Below are positions 32,471 to 42,433 of a stretch of 64,000 bases of DNA, piece by piece. The position numbers and the translations under genes were made by a program. Position 1 is the first letter of the stretch; each line of letters starts with the position of its first letter. Origin of the DNA: Bartonella florencae. GTDB lineage: Bacteria > Pseudomonadota > Alphaproteobacteria > Rhizobiales > Rhizobiaceae. A model generated the notes under the pieces. The model made no database searches, was not told the DNA's origin, and was given only the letters and a program-made list of their open reading frames with translations. The DNA lies in the NCBI RefSeq assembly GCF_000312525.1, contig NZ_HE997451.1, positions 8,403 to 72,402 of the forward strand, written 5' to 3'.

Positions 32471-33817
32471 TTAGTAAGTTACAGTATAGCAGTTAAAATT
32501 TGCTTTCTTTAATGTAGAACAAGCATTAAATGCTTCTTTTTTTGATTGAAAGCCTAAAAACCGCGCGCGATAATAACGATGTCCGCTTTTTTCAAATAAT
32601 TGCATATGTGGAGATGCATTTTTTAGAGAAGAATAAGCGGTACTTCTTGCTTTTGAAAGCAGAGTTTGTGCTTGTTCTTTACTAGGAAGTGAACCAATTT
32701 GGATGGCCCATTCAGCGTTTGTGGATAGAGAGGCTGTGACAATTTTAGTCTCAACGGATCGGCTTTTCTGAGGGTTAGGAATTGGTATAATTGCTTGGTT
32801 TACTGCAGCTATTGCTGTATTGGAATTTCGAGGTTGTTCTGCAAACGCTGTCAACAGAGTAGAAACTTCATCTTCAAGATTGTTTGGTTCAGCTTTACTG
32901 AGGGGGATAGGAATATTATTCCCAGTGGGTAAGTTGTGGTTTACAGAAGCTATTAAGCGTCCATTATTTTTCATTTGGCTGGCTTTTGGCAAATATTGAC
33001 TCAATAAGCTGGCCATATGCTCATCACGTGCGGTAGATGATTTACCTCCCATAACGACAGCAACGATAGAGCGTCCTTCAAGACGCATAGACGATGCTAA
33101 ATTAGAACCTGACATTTGTGTATAACCTGTTTTAATTCCATCGACACCTTTCATCCTTTTGACGAGTTTATTGTGGCTGTTAATTGTATATCCACGGAAA
33201 GTAAAACTTTTTGTTTTGAACAATTTATACTGCTGTGGAAAATGTTTGCGCAGAGCCAATGACAAAGTCGCCATATCCCGTGCTGTGGAATAATTGCGTA
33301 CATCTGGAAGACCTGAAGCATTTGCAAAATTTGTATGGATCATGCCAAGTTTTTTAGCTTTAGCTGTCATCATTCGAGCAAATCTCTTTTCACTACCACC
33401 AAGATATTCTGCAATGGCAGTGGCAACATCATTTGCCGATTTTGTAATGAGAGCTTTAGCTGCTGCTTCTGCAGAAATTGTTTCTCCTACTTTAAAGCCG
33501 ATTTTTGTTGGCGGACGGGTCGCTGCGTAATATGAGATAGGAATTGGTGTATTTGGTGTTACACGACGCATATGCATAGATTCAAAGAGCATGTATAAGG
33601 TCATCATTTTTGTTAAGGAAGCAGGATAACGCTTCAATGTTGCATTGGCTTGAAAAAGAGTTTTTCCTGTATTGGCATCTATAACGATTGCAGCATATTT
33701 ATCAGGATAGGCTCCTTGGGGAGTAGCCGATGCCCAAGAGTAAGAAAGAGCTAAAATAATAAAAGCAATTGCTAGTTTTGAGTAGCAACGTACAATTTTT
33801 TGGCAATTAATATACAC
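32471..33817 (-). CDS. D-alanyl-D-alanine carboxypeptidase with C-terminal SPOR domain
   Basis: This is a periplasmic penicillin-binding protein that trims the terminal D-Ala from peptidoglycan. The 448-residue protein starts at GTG 33817 and has a signal peptide (about residues 1-31, ending SWASA). The peptidase S11 catalytic motifs are SLTK (about residues 67-70), SAN (about residues 126-128) and KTG (about residues 229-231). After a Pro/Asn-rich linker, residues about 370-448 form a SPOR domain (AEWAIQIGSLPSKEQAQTLL). SPOR domains bind denuded glycan at division septa, so septal targeting is likely. Confidence 0.92.
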   Translation of the reverse strand: MYINCQKIVRCYSKLAIAFIILALSYSWASATPQGAYPDKYAAIVIDANTGKTLFQANATLKRYPASLTKMMTLYMLFESMHMRRVTPNTPIPISYYAATRPPTKIGFKVGETISAEAAAKALITKSANDVATAIAEYLGGSEKRFARMMTAKAKKLGMIHTNFANASGLPDVRNYSTARDMATLSLALRKHFPQQYKLFKTKSFTFRGYTINSHNKLVKRMKGVDGIKTGYTQMSGSNLASSMRLEGRSIVAVVMGGKSSTARDEHMASLLSQYLPKASQMKNNGRLIASVNHNLPTGNNIPIPLSKAEPNNLEDEVSTLLTAFAEQPRNSNTAIAAVNQAIIPIPNPQKSRSVETKIVTASLSTNAEWAIQIGSLPSKEQAQTLLSKARSTAYSSLKNASPHMQLFEKSGHRYYRARFLGFQSKKEAFNACSTLKKANFNCYTVTY

Positions 33818-34056
33818 CTGCGATATCCTATTTCTCCATTTATCTTGAAAATTTTGTAAAGTTTTTTTCTTTTGCAGCTTATTGATACAATTTAGCCGAA
33901 TGGTATTACTAATTTGTTTACAGAAATTATTTTATGAGTTCCCATATGGGTCTTAAACCTCATAATCATAAGATAAAGTTTTTTTCTTTAGACAAACAAT
34001 TGTTGCAATAGTTATGAAAAAAATTAAAATTTAAATATATTCCATAGGAAATAATG

Positions 34057-34428
34057 ATGTTACAGGAGCTAATAACAAATTCCATATTCTACCTTATACG
34101 AAATAAAAAGGGCAAAAATTGGGATGAATATAGGCATGATGCTATTTTAATGCCAAAGATGAGAATAAAACTCCAAAAGCCTAAATTATATCGTGTTTTT
34201 TTACTTAATGATGATTATACTCCTATGGATTTTGTCATTTTTATTTTGAAAAACTTTTTTAATAAAAATTTCGAAGAAGCAACGCGTATTATGCTAAATG
34301 TTCATCACAATGGGGTAGGCGAATGCGGGATTTATACTTATGAAGTTGCTGAAATGAAAATAATACAAGTTAGGGAGTGCGCGCGTCAAAATGAACATCC
34401 ATTACAATGTGTAATGGAATGGAAGTGA
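34057..34428 (+). CDS. clpS: ATP-dependent Clp protease adaptor ClpS
   Basis: ClpS delivers N-end-rule substrates to ClpA. The core (about residues 42-122) has the N-degron pocket [17 protein letters not shown] and the [17 protein letters not shown] segment, and it ends [13 protein letters not shown] 34057 sits six bases from AGGAA; ATG 34054 is an alternative. This start gives an approximately 30-residue N-terminal extension ([15 protein letters not shown]) beyond the usual core. ATG 34150 would give a conventional length. It is 6 bases upstream of clpA, its partner. Confidence 0.92.
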   Translation: MLQELITNSIFYLIRNKKGKNWDEYRHDAILMPKMRIKLQKPKLYRVFLLNDDYTPMDFVIFILKNFFNKNFEEATRIMLNVHHNGVGECGIYTYEVAEMKIIQVRECARQNEHPLQCVMEWK

Positions 34429-34434
34429 GGGATT

Positions 34435-36786
34435 ATGCCATCTTTTACACCTAGTCTTGAAGAGGTTTTACACCGCGCATTAACAATTGCTACGCAAGCG
34501 CGGCACGAATATGCGACATTAGAACATCTTCTGCTCGCTCTGCTTGATGATGCCGATGCAAATTCAGTTATTCAGGCTTGTCGGGTAGATGTGGAAGAAT
34601 TGCGAGAACGCTTAACCAACTATATCCAGTCAGAATTGGATGTGCAGATTAGAGCGAATGAGGATACAAAACCAACAACATTTTTTCAGCGTGTTATCCA
34701 ACGTGCAGTGATTCATGCGCAATCCGCTGGAAAAGATGAAGTGTCGGGAGCAAATGTTCTCGTTGCCATTTTTTCTGAACGTGAAAGTCATGCGGCATAT
34801 TTTCTTCAAGAGATGGGGATGACACGCTATGATGCTGTGCGTTTTATTTCACATGGTATCACGCGGGATGAGGGATTATCCATGTTGCTTGAGGGGCTTG
34901 AAGAGCAATTAGATCAGCAGATTTCAGACAGTGATGAAAAGATAACGAGTGCACTGAAAAATTATTGTGTTGATCTTAATTGTAAAGCAAGTAATGGAAA
35001 AATTGATTTATTAATTGGTCGTGAAGTAGAAATTTCACGCATGATTCAGATTTTATGTCGAAGATCAAAAAACAATCCGCTTTTGGTTGGTGATCCTGGA
35101 GTTGGAAAAACCGCTATCATTGAGGGGTTAGCAAAAGGCATTGTTGATGGACAAGTTCCTGAAGTTTTAACAAATGCAACGATATTTTCTCTTGATATGG
35201 GAGGACTTGTTGCTGGTACGCGCTATCGTGGCGATTTTGAAGAACGCTTAAAGCAAATTATTAAAGAACTTGAGCAATATCCAGATGCTATTTTATTTAT
35301 TGATGAGATTCATACCTTAATTGGAGCAGGGGCGACATTGGGAGGGAATATGGATGCGGCAAACCTTTTAAAACCTGCATTATCTTCTGGAACCATTCGG
35401 TGTATTGGTTCAACGACTTACAGAGAATATCGCAAAATTTTTGAACAAGATCGTGCTCTAGAGCGCCGTTTTCAGAAAATTGATGTTCATGAACCTTCTA
35501 TCGCTGATGCAATTAAGATTTTGCAAGGGTTGAAGCCTTATTTTGAAGATTTTCATCAGATTAAATATACAGATCAGGCGATGAAGGCATCCGTAGAACT
35601 GTCTTCACGTTATATGATTGATCGGCGATTACCTGATAAAGCAATTGATGTTGTTGATGAAAGTGGAGCTGCACAAAAGCTTTTGCCAAAAAAACAACGA
35701 AAAAAGACTATAGGCGTTAAAGAAATTGAAACGACTGTTGCTACTATGGCAAGGATTCCACAAAAAACAGTTTCTGGTGATGATCAGAAGATGCTTAGAA
35801 AATTAGAAAAAGAAATTAAGCAGGCTGTTTATGGACAAGATCAGGCAATTTCCGCATTAGTGTCATCCATTAAATTAGCCCGAGCAGGATTGCGAGAACC
35901 AAACAAACCAATAGGAAGTTATTTATTTTCAGGACCAACAGGGGTAGGAAAAACTGAAGTTGCAAAACAACTTGCATCTTCTTTAAGCGTTGAGCTGTTA
36001 CGTTTTGATATGTCAGAATATATGGAACGCCATACAGTGGCACGCTTAATTGGTGCACCTCCAGGTTACATAGGATTTGATCAAGGAGGTCTTCTTACAG
36101 ATGCAGTTGATCAGAATCCTCATGCAGTTCTCTTACTGGATGAAATTGAAAAAGCGCATCCAGAATTATTTAATATTTTATTGCAGGTAATGGATTATGG
36201 GAAATTAACAGATCATAATGGTAAAAAAATTGATTTTAGCAATATTATCTTAATTATGACAACGAATGCTGGTGCTTCAGAGATGACAAAAGCAGCTATC
36301 GGATTTGGCAAAGTGTATCGCGATGGTGATGATATTGAAGCAATTAATCGACTCTTTACGCCGGAGTTTCGTAACAGGTTGGATGCAATCATTCCGTTTG
36401 CAGCTTTATCTCGGTTTATTATCAATCAGATCGTACAAAAATTTATTTTTCAGCTTGAAGCACAATTAGCTGATCGAGGCGTTTGTTTTGAATTAACTTC
36501 TTCCGCAATGGCTTGGCTTGCTCACAAAGGATATGATCCCCAGATGGGGGCACGTCCATTAAGTCGTGTTATACAAGAACATATTAAGAAGCCATTAGCT
36601 GACGAAATTCTATTTGGAAAGTTGCGCAGTGGTGGCATAGTTCACGTGTCGACACAGAAATTAATTGGAGAAAAAGAGGGGTTGCAATTACAAATCTCAT
36701 CTTCTGATGTATCTTTGTCTTCAAAAAATAGCAAAACAACGCATTTTACCAAAAAACGTATGAAGAAAAGAAGCTCAACAACTTAA
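34435..36786 (+). CDS. clpA: ATP-dependent Clp protease ATP-binding subunit ClpA
   Basis: ClpA is a double-AAA+ unfoldase that feeds ClpP. The 783-residue protein has the N-domain (residues 1-142, two Clp repeats), the first AAA+ with Walker A GDPGVGKTA (about residues 219-227) and Walker B ILFIDEIHTLIGAG, and the second with GPTGVGKTEV (about residues 502-511) and VLLLDEIEKAH. The ClpP-docking IGF triplet is in KAAIGFGK (about residues 620-627). It is directly downstream of clpS and converges with the HIT gene, 7 bases away. Confidence 0.95.
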   Translation: MPSFTPSLEEVLHRALTIATQARHEYATLEHLLLALLDDADANSVIQACRVDVEELRERLTNYIQSELDVQIRANEDTKPTTFFQRVIQRAVIHAQSAGKDEVSGANVLVAIFSERESHAAYFLQEMGMTRYDAVRFISHGITRDEGLSMLLEGLEEQLDQQISDSDEKITSALKNYCVDLNCKASNGKIDLLIGREVEISRMIQILCRRSKNNPLLVGDPGVGKTAIIEGLAKGIVDGQVPEVLTNATIFSLDMGGLVAGTRYRGDFEERLKQIIKELEQYPDAILFIDEIHTLIGAGATLGGNMDAANLLKPALSSGTIRCIGSTTYREYRKIFEQDRALERRFQKIDVHEPSIADAIKILQGLKPYFEDFHQIKYTDQAMKASVELSSRYMIDRRLPDKAIDVVDESGAAQKLLPKKQRKKTIGVKEIETTVATMARIPQKTVSGDDQKMLRKLEKEIKQAVYGQDQAISALVSSIKLARAGLREPNKPIGSYLFSGPTGVGKTEVAKQLASSLSVELLRFDMSEYMERHTVARLIGAPPGYIGFDQGGLLTDAVDQNPHAVLLLDEIEKAHPELFNILLQVMDYGKLTDHNGKKIDFSNIILIMTTNAGASEMTKAAIGFGKVYRDGDDIEAINRLFTPEFRNRLDAIIPFAALSRFIINQIVQKFIFQLEAQLADRGVCFELTSSAMAWLAHKGYDPQMGARPLSRVIQEHIKKPLADEILFGKLRSGGIVHVSTQKLIGEKEGLQLQISSSDVSLSSKNSKTTHFTKKRMKKRSSTT

Positions 36787-36793
36787 AAAAGCT

Positions 36794-37216
36794 TTAAAGA
36801 GCAGCGCGGATTTTTTTTGCGTGTTCTTCAAGTATTTCTGTAGGCGTGATAACATTATTATGGGGAATAAGTTCTATTCCTTCCATACGTGGAATGATAT
36901 GGAAATGGAGATGATAAACGGTTTGTTGACTAGCTGCTTCATTAAGTTGCATGATTGTTATACCATCCGCGAGAAAGGCCTTTTTGACAGCACTGGCAAT
37001 TTTTTGCACAGCTTTAATAACTGGAAACAATGTATCAGTATCTGCATCTAATAAGTTTCTAGAGCCTTTCCGGGGAATGACCAGCGTGTGACCTGGTGCT
37101 TGTGGCATAATATCCATGAATGCAATGACATCATCATCTTCATAGACACGAACGGAAGGGATCTCATTACGAATCAATTTAGCAAAAACGTTATTGTCGT
37201 CATAAGCTTTTTTCAT
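36794..37216 (-). CDS. HIT-family nucleotide hydrolase
   Basis: The 140-residue protein is a histidine-triad protein of the HINT branch, which hydrolyses nucleoside phosphoramidates or similar adducts. The triad motif YHLHFHIIPR is at about residues 101-110. The N-terminal FAKLIRNEIPSVRVYEDDDVIAFMDI (split around residues 11-36) fits the branch. The native substrate is unknown. It converges with clpA. Confidence 0.9.
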   Translation of the reverse strand: MKKAYDDNNVFAKLIRNEIPSVRVYEDDDVIAFMDIMPQAPGHTLVIPRKGSRNLLDADTDTLFPVIKAVQKIASAVKKAFLADGITIMQLNEAASQQTVYHLHFHIIPRMEGIELIPHNNVITPTEILEEHAKKIRAAL

Positions 37217-37356
37217 ATCAATATTTCCTTATTATTTATTTAATTTATAAATTTTAATTCGAGATCGAAGAATGTGAAAGTTGCTAGGGTGTAAATAAAG
37301 AAAAGATTTCGCATTGAGTTATCACTTTATATAGATGCGTGACCATTGATGAAGCT

Positions 37357-37818
37357 TTAAATCTCTATGATAGCTTCAACTTCTACTGGAACGTTCATAG
37401 GAAGAGAGGTAACACCAATGGCAGAACGAGCATGTTTTCCAGATTCACCAAGAATATTGACGAATAAATCAGAAGCTCCATTTGCAATAAGAGGAATATC
37501 AGTAAAATGAGGATCCACAGCGACAAAAGCAGTGATTTTTACCACACGTTTTATTCTCTTTAAATCACCGAGAGTTGCCTTAATTTGTGCGAGAATATTG
37601 AGTGCACAGACTTCAGCTGCTTTTTTTGCTTGTTCGGCATTAACTGTTGCGCCAACTTTGCCAGTTGCTATGGGCTTTCCATTTACAAGGGGGAGTTGTC
37701 CAGAAACAAAGAGTTGGTTGCCGCTTTGTAGGGCGGTTACGTAATTGGCAATAGGTTGTATTGCTTCAGGAAGAGCGATTCCCAGTTTTTGAAGATGAAT
37801 TTCAATTGTATCTGTCAT
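37357..37818 (-). CDS. RidA family (YjgF/YER057c) protein
   Basis: This RidA-like protein has 153 residues. Family members hydrolyse reactive enamine/imine intermediates from PLP enzymes. It keeps the arginine that binds the substrate carboxylate in KHARSAIGVTSLPMN (about residues 128-142), and FVSGQLPL (about residues 37-44). It belongs to the longer COG0251 subgroup with an N-terminal extension. SHMT and serine deaminase in this window are possible sources of its substrates (inference). Confidence 0.85.
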   Translation of the reverse strand: MTDTIEIHLQKLGIALPEAIQPIANYVTALQSGNQLFVSGQLPLVNGKPIATGKVGATVNAEQAKKAAEVCALNILAQIKATLGDLKRIKRVVKITAFVAVDPHFTDIPLIANGASDLFVNILGESGKHARSAIGVTSLPMNVPVEVEAIIEI

Positions 37819-37964
37819 AATTTAAATTCCGTAGCTTTCTAATGAACATATTCATTGCATAAACTATTTTTTGATTTAAGGAAATGTGTGGTTAATTGAG
37901 AGATGAGCCTTTTTTGCCTTCGTGTATGGTGTTATGGAGCGGGGATAAGAATTGGAAATTAGGA

Positions 37965-38789
37965 ATGCTCAGGTCGTTATTTATAATATTTTTATATGTT
38001 GTTTTTTCATGTACTGTGAAAGCTGAAGAGTCTATTTTTATTGCACCTCACCGAGCAATTTATGATTTTCAGCTTGATAGTGTTTCCCATGAAATGACAA
38101 TTTCGGGAATGACAGGGCGCATGGTTTATGAGCTGACGGGTTCAGCATGTCGGGGCTATACCACACGTTTTCGCTTCATTCGCCGTCTTCATATGGATGA
38201 TATGCCAGTGCGTTTGACTGATCAACAAACGGTAAGTTATGAAACGGGTGATAGTCGTACATTTCATTTTAATGTTACAGATCAAATCGGACAGGAAATT
38301 GTACACCGTGTAGAAGGTGTAGCTGAGCGTATTCAAGATGAGCTTATCGTAAAACTAACAAAGCCAAAAGCAAAAGAATACAAACTTGCAATGGCTGAGT
38401 TTCCAATTATGCAGCTAAAGAATATTATCCGCAATGCGAAAGCAGGGCATCATTTTTACAATGTTAATGTCTTTGATGGAACAGATAAGGCGGATAAAGT
38501 TATTAGAGAAAGTATAGTTATTGGGGAAAAAACATTCCTACACTCTGATATTGAAACAAAAAAGATGGGGAAAATGGAGGAAGAAGAATCTTGGCCGATT
38601 ACAATTTCTTATTTTGATGATGTAGAAAAAAAAGATGGTTTGCCTGTCTATCGTACAAGTTTTCTTTTATACGAGAATGGCGTTATGAGGGATCTTCATG
38701 TGGATTATGGAACTTTTGCAGTGCGTGCCAAATTGAACAGTCTTGAATTCCTCGAGGCTACGAAAAATCTTGATCAGTGTAAACATTAA
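37965..38789 (+). CDS. eipB: cell envelope integrity protein EipB (DUF1849)
   Basis: EipB is a periplasmic beta-spiral protein needed for envelope integrity in Brucella. ATG 37965 gives 274 residues with a clean signal peptide (residues 1-20, ending CTVKA). Upstream in-frame starts (TTG 37896, ATG 37926) would bury the signal. The mature part carries the two conserved cysteines that form a disulfide in Brucella EipB: GSACRGY and the C-terminal LDQCKH. The symbol is by family resemblance. A leader with hairpins for rpsB follows. Confidence 0.8.
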   Translation: MLRSLFIIFLYVVFSCTVKAEESIFIAPHRAIYDFQLDSVSHEMTISGMTGRMVYELTGSACRGYTTRFRFIRRLHMDDMPVRLTDQQTVSYETGDSRTFHFNVTDQIGQEIVHRVEGVAERIQDELIVKLTKPKAKEYKLAMAEFPIMQLKNIIRNAKAGHHFYNVNVFDGTDKADKVIRESIVIGEKTFLHSDIETKKMGKMEEEESWPITISYFDDVEKKDGLPVYRTSFLLYENGVMRDLHVDYGTFAVRAKLNSLEFLEATKNLDQCKH

Positions 38790-38833
38790 AGAATTTTGGA
38801 AAATAACTTGAAAAAGAATCAAATATTAGTATG

Positions 38834-38913
38834 TTGACACTATTCCACACGCGGAGTTTGGGTGTTTGCGAGAAAAATCTAGCAAACGTCCCCCGGTAGT
38901 AGGATTTCCTACT
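38834..38913 (+). promoter_or_regulatory. rpsB promoter -35 candidate and structured leader
   Basis: TTGACA at 38834-38839 could be a -35 element; no good -10 is obvious. Two hairpins follow: GTTTGC (38864-38869) with GCAAAC (38882-38887), and AGTAGGA (38898-38904) with TCCTACT (38907-38913). S2 autoregulates rpsB-tsf through its leader in E. coli. A similar role here is inferred, not shown. Confidence 0.4.
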
Positions 38914-38947
38914 TTTTCCGCGGAGGTTAAACCGGAAAGGATATATT

Positions 38948-39721
38948 ATGGCACTACCAGATTTTACTATGCACCAGCTTTTAGAAGCAGGTGTCCATTT
39001 TGGTCACCAAACGCATCGCTGGAATCCCAAAATGACTCCCTATATTTACGGTCAGCGTAATAATATTCATATTATTGACCTTGCCCAGACAGTTCCTCTT
39101 TTACACCAAGCACTTAAACTTGTTTCAGATACAGTTGCACGTGGTGGTCGTATTCTCTTTGTTGGCACTAAGCGGCAAGCATCTGATATTATCGCTGATG
39201 CAGCGAATCGTTCAGCACAATATTATGTTAATGCGCGTTGGCTTGGCGGCATGCTCACGAACTGGAAAACAATTTCTAATTCGATACATCGTTTGCGTAA
39301 ACTAGACAAAATTCTTGCTGCTGAAGCACAGGGCTTTACCAAAAAAGAACGTTTAAATCTTGAACGTGATCGTGAGAAGCTTAATCGTGCACTTGGTGGT
39401 ATTAAGGATATGGGATCTGTTCCAGATCTTATATTTGTTATCGATACAAATAAAGAGAATATTGCTATTCAGGAAGCAAAACGTTTAGGCATTCCAGTTA
39501 TTGCTATTATTGATACCAACTGCGATCCTGATAATATTACACACCCCATTCCAGGGAATGACGATGCATCCCGTGCAATTTCTCTTTATTGTGATCTTTT
39601 TGCTCGTGCGGCTCTTGATGGTATTGCTCGCCAACAAGGTGCAATGGGTGTCGATTTAGGAGCTCAAGCTGATGCGCCTATGGAAACTGTTTTGGAAAAT
39701 ACAGCTCCAGTTTCCGAGTAG
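38948..39721 (+). CDS. rpsB: 30S ribosomal protein S2
   Basis: S2 sits on the 30S head-body junction. The 257-residue protein has the family marks [22 protein letters not shown] (split around residues 7-29), LFVGTKRQA (about residues 66-74) and the [13 protein letters not shown] segment (about residues 96-108). AAAGGAT precedes the ATG. It is followed by tsf, the universal rpsB-tsf pair, then pyrH and frr. Confidence 0.97.
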   Translation: MALPDFTMHQLLEAGVHFGHQTHRWNPKMTPYIYGQRNNIHIIDLAQTVPLLHQALKLVSDTVARGGRILFVGTKRQASDIIADAANRSAQYYVNARWLGGMLTNWKTISNSIHRLRKLDKILAAEAQGFTKKERLNLERDREKLNRALGGIKDMGSVPDLIFVIDTNKENIAIQEAKRLGIPVIAIIDTNCDPDNITHPIPGNDDASRAISLYCDLFARAALDGIARQQGAMGVDLGAQADAPMETVLENTAPVSE

Positions 39722-39828
39722 TTATTAAGATGCACTGTTAGGGTGTTTATTTTCTAAAGAAGAGGTTGTAAGCGTGCGGAGAATTTTCTTTTAGCATGCT
39801 TTCCTCGTTACAGAGTAAAGAGGCAAAT

Positions 39829-40752
39829 ATGAGCATTACTGCTGCACAAGTAAAAGAACTTCGAGAATTGTCAGGCGCTGGTATGATGGACTGTAAGGCG
39901 GCGCTGGCAGAGACCAATGGTGACATGGAGGCTGCTGTTGATTGGCTTCGTAAAAAAGGGATAGCAAAAGCAGATAAAAAAGCTGGTCGTACAGCGGCTG
40001 AAGGGTTAATCGGAATTGTATCAAAAGATTCAAGTGCGGTTTTGGTTGAAATTAATTCTGAAACAGATTTTGTAGCGCGCAACGACGTATTTCAAGACAT
40101 CGTGCGCAATGTTGCAACAGCTGCTTTGGATACGCAGGGAGGAGTTGACGCTGTTTCTGCCTCTCTTTATCCTGGTTCTGAGAAGACTGTAGAGACGACA
40201 ATTAAAGATGCGATTGGTACTATTGGCGAAAATATGACATTTCGACGTTCTGCTAAGCTCTCTGTTGAGAATGGTGTCGTTGCTACTTATATACACAATA
40301 GTGTGGCTGATGGTCTTGGCAAACTTGGTGTTTTGGTTGCTGTTGAGACCACAGGAAATAAGGATGCAGCAGCTGCTTTTGGTCGGCAGGTCGCAATGCA
40401 TATTGCGGCAACTAATCCACTGGCACTAACAGCAGAAAATGTTGATGCGAGTGCCATTGAGCGTGAAAAAGCGATTTTTTCAGAGCAGGCACGTCAATCT
40501 GGAAAGCCTGAAAATATCATTGAAAAAATGGTGGAAGGGCGTATGCGTAAGTTTTTTGAAGAGGTTGTTTTACTTTCACAGGCTTTTGTTATGAATCCTG
40601 ATATGACTGTTGAAGCAGCTTTAAAGGATGCTGAAAAATCGATTGGTGCCCCAGCAAAAATAACAGGCTTTGTTCGTTTTGCACTAGGGGAAGGTGTGGA
40701 AAAAGAAGAGACTGATTTTGCTGCCGAAGTTGCTGCGGCTGCAAAAGGATAA
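39829..40752 (+). CDS. tsf: elongation factor Ts
   Basis: EF-Ts recycles EF-Tu by nucleotide exchange. ATG 39829 with AGAGGC upstream gives 307 residues; an in-frame ATG at 39796 would add 11 atypical residues. The N-terminal UBA-like domain has [19 protein letters not shown] (about residues 8-26), and the core TDFVARND motif is at about residues 79-86. The gene ends in a hairpin overlapping its stop codon. Confidence 0.96.
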   Translation: MSITAAQVKELRELSGAGMMDCKAALAETNGDMEAAVDWLRKKGIAKADKKAGRTAAEGLIGIVSKDSSAVLVEINSETDFVARNDVFQDIVRNVATAALDTQGGVDAVSASLYPGSEKTVETTIKDAIGTIGENMTFRRSAKLSVENGVVATYIHNSVADGLGKLGVLVAVETTGNKDAAAAFGRQVAMHIAATNPLALTAENVDASAIEREKAIFSEQARQSGKPENIIEKMVEGRMRKFFEEVVLLSQAFVMNPDMTVEAALKDAEKSIGAPAKITGFVRFALGEGVEKEETDFAAEVAAAAKG

Positions 40753-40767
40753 CTTTTTGTAAGTTAT
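40749..40767 (+). terminator. hairpin at the tsf stop codon
   Basis: ATAACTT (40749-40755) pairs with AAGTTAT (40761-40767) across the tsf stop. It lacks a T-run, so it may slow 3'-exonucleases or attenuate rather than terminate. Confidence 0.35.
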
Positions 40768-40834
40768 TATGAGAAGTCTGAAATCATAGCATTGATGGTA
40801 CAATCATTGCTATAAAGATAGAATGATTATGAAG

Positions 40835-40862
40835 AGGGCGTCACTTGATAGAGTGGTGCCCT
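40835..40862 (+). promoter_or_regulatory. stem-loop in the tsf-pyrH spacer
   Basis: An 11-bp stem (arms 40835-40845 and 40852-40862, two G-U pairs) with a 6-base loop lies 49 bases before pyrH. It has no U-tract. It is a plausible RNA processing or regulatory element separating rpsB-tsf from pyrH-frr expression (inferred). Confidence 0.45.
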
Positions 40863-40911
40863 TAGTGTGAGTAAAAAGCAAAAAATAAATGTGCTTTTGG
40901 GGAGATTGTCA

Positions 40912-41631
40912 ATGACATTGGTGCCAAAATATAAGCGTATTCTTTTAAAGGTTTCTGGTGAAGCCCTTATGGGAGAGCAAAGCTTTGGAATTGATGTTTC
41001 TGTTGCAGATCGTATTGCTGCTGATATTTCTGAAGTGCGGACAATGGGCGTGGAAGTCGCGATCGTTATCGGTGGTGGAAATATTTTTCGTGGGGTTGCT
41101 GTTGCTTCGCATGGTGGGGATCGTGTAACAGGTGATCATATGGGAATGCTTGCAACTGCTATTAATTCTTTAGCATTGCGAACATCGTTGACAAAATTAG
41201 GGATTGAAACAGTTGTCTTGTCTGCGATTGCTATGCCGCAAATTTGTGAGAGTTTTTCTCAGCGTAAAGCGATAAGTTATATGAATCAAGGAAAGGTTGT
41301 TATTTTTGCTGGCGGTACGGGAAATCCATTTTTTACTACTGATTCTGCCGCGACTTTACGTGCTGCAGAAATTGGTGCAGATGTCCTTTTGAAAGGAACA
41401 CAAGTGGATGGTATTTATTCTGCAGATCCTAAAATAGATCCTATGGCAAAGCGTTTTGACCAATTGACGCATGTTGAGATTTTGCAATGGGGGTTATCTG
41501 TTATGGATACAACGGCGGTTACTTTAGCACGTGAGAACAATGTACCAATTATTGTATACTCTATTCATGAAAAAGGTGGTCTAGCTAAGGTATTAAATGG
41601 AACAGGACGGTTTACAATAGTATCGGAATAA
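40912..41631 (+). CDS. pyrH: UMP kinase
   Basis: PyrH phosphorylates UMP to UDP. ATG 40912 with GGGGAG upstream gives 239 residues; the 15 codons before it do not fit the family. Motifs are [14 protein letters not shown] (about residues 9-22), [10 protein letters not shown] (about residues 53-62) and [13 protein letters not shown] (about residues 138-150). It sits between tsf and frr as in most bacteria. Confidence 0.96.
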   Translation: MTLVPKYKRILLKVSGEALMGEQSFGIDVSVADRIAADISEVRTMGVEVAIVIGGGNIFRGVAVASHGGDRVTGDHMGMLATAINSLALRTSLTKLGIETVVLSAIAMPQICESFSQRKAISYMNQGKVVIFAGGTGNPFFTTDSAATLRAAEIGADVLLKGTQVDGIYSADPKIDPMAKRFDQLTHVEILQWGLSVMDTTAVTLARENNVPIIVYSIHEKGGLAKVLNGTGRFTIVSE

Positions 41632-41668
41632 GGATAAGCTTCAAGGTATGATTGAAGGAGACAGAGAT

Positions 41669-42229
41669 ATGAATGTTGCATCGATTATGGATGATCTGAA
41701 ACGTCGCATGGATGGCGCCATTTCCGCTTTTAAACATGAGTTAGGTGGTTTGCGAACGGGAAGGGCTTCTGCCAGTTTATTAGAGCCATTAACAGTTGAA
41801 GCTTACGGATCCGTTGTACATATAAATCAGGTTGCAAATATTTCTGTCCCAGAATCACGGATGCTTTCAGTTACGGTGTGGGATAAAACGATGGTAGGAG
41901 CTGTAGAGCGTGCTATTCGTGATTCTGGTCTTGGCTTAAATCCTATCACTGATGGTGTAAATTTACGTATTCCCTTACCTGAGTTAAATGAAGAACGGCG
42001 TAAAGAACTTGTAAAAATTGCACATCAATATGCAGAGCAAGCACGTATTGCTACCCGTCATGTTCGCCGAGATGGTATGGATAATTTGAAAAAATTAGAA
42101 AAAGAAGGTGAGATTGGACAAGATGAAGCGCATGGCTTGTCTGAGAAAGTTCAAAAACTCACAGATGAGACGATTGCTGATATTGATAAAATTTTAGCTG
42201 TAAAAGAATCCGAAATTATGCATGTTTAA
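41669..42229 (+). CDS. frr: ribosome recycling factor
   Basis: RRF splits post-termination ribosomes with EF-G. ATG 41669, nine bases after GAAGGAG, gives 186 residues, the standard length. The family core [21 protein letters not shown] (split around residues 28-48) and the C-terminal [21 protein letters not shown] region are intact. It is the last intact gene before a terminator and the uppS relic. Confidence 0.96.
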   Translation: MNVASIMDDLKRRMDGAISAFKHELGGLRTGRASASLLEPLTVEAYGSVVHINQVANISVPESRMLSVTVWDKTMVGAVERAIRDSGLGLNPITDGVNLRIPLPELNEERRKELVKIAHQYAEQARIATRHVRRDGMDNLKKLEKEGEIGQDEAHGLSEKVQKLTDETIADIDKILAVKESEIMHV

Positions 42230-42403
42230 GATAATTTGGCTGTTAAAAAATATCTACTTGTGGCGTGTAACATCTTTTTGTGGATGAGGTGAAAGAGATT
42301 TATATGCTATTAAAGAGTGATAGATCGGGAGTGATCAAGGTTTTTTTGTCGCAATTCCATACTAAAAAATAAAATTGATTTGATGTAGTGGATATTTTGA
42401 TTT

Positions 42404-42432
42404 CCTCATCTGCATTGCGGGTGAGGTTTTTT
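42404..42432 (+). terminator. strong intrinsic terminator after frr
   Basis: A 10-bp stem (arms 42404-42413 and 42417-42426, two G-U pairs, three-base loop) is followed directly by T6 (42427-42432). This is the clearest Rho-independent terminator in the window. It would end the pyrH-frr transcript before the uppS relic and cdsA. Confidence 0.85.
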
Positions 42433-42433
42433 G

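Noticed and set aside
38866-39060. Small frame running from the leader into rpsB
   Set aside because: It lies over hairpins and the rpsB start in another frame and resembles no protein.
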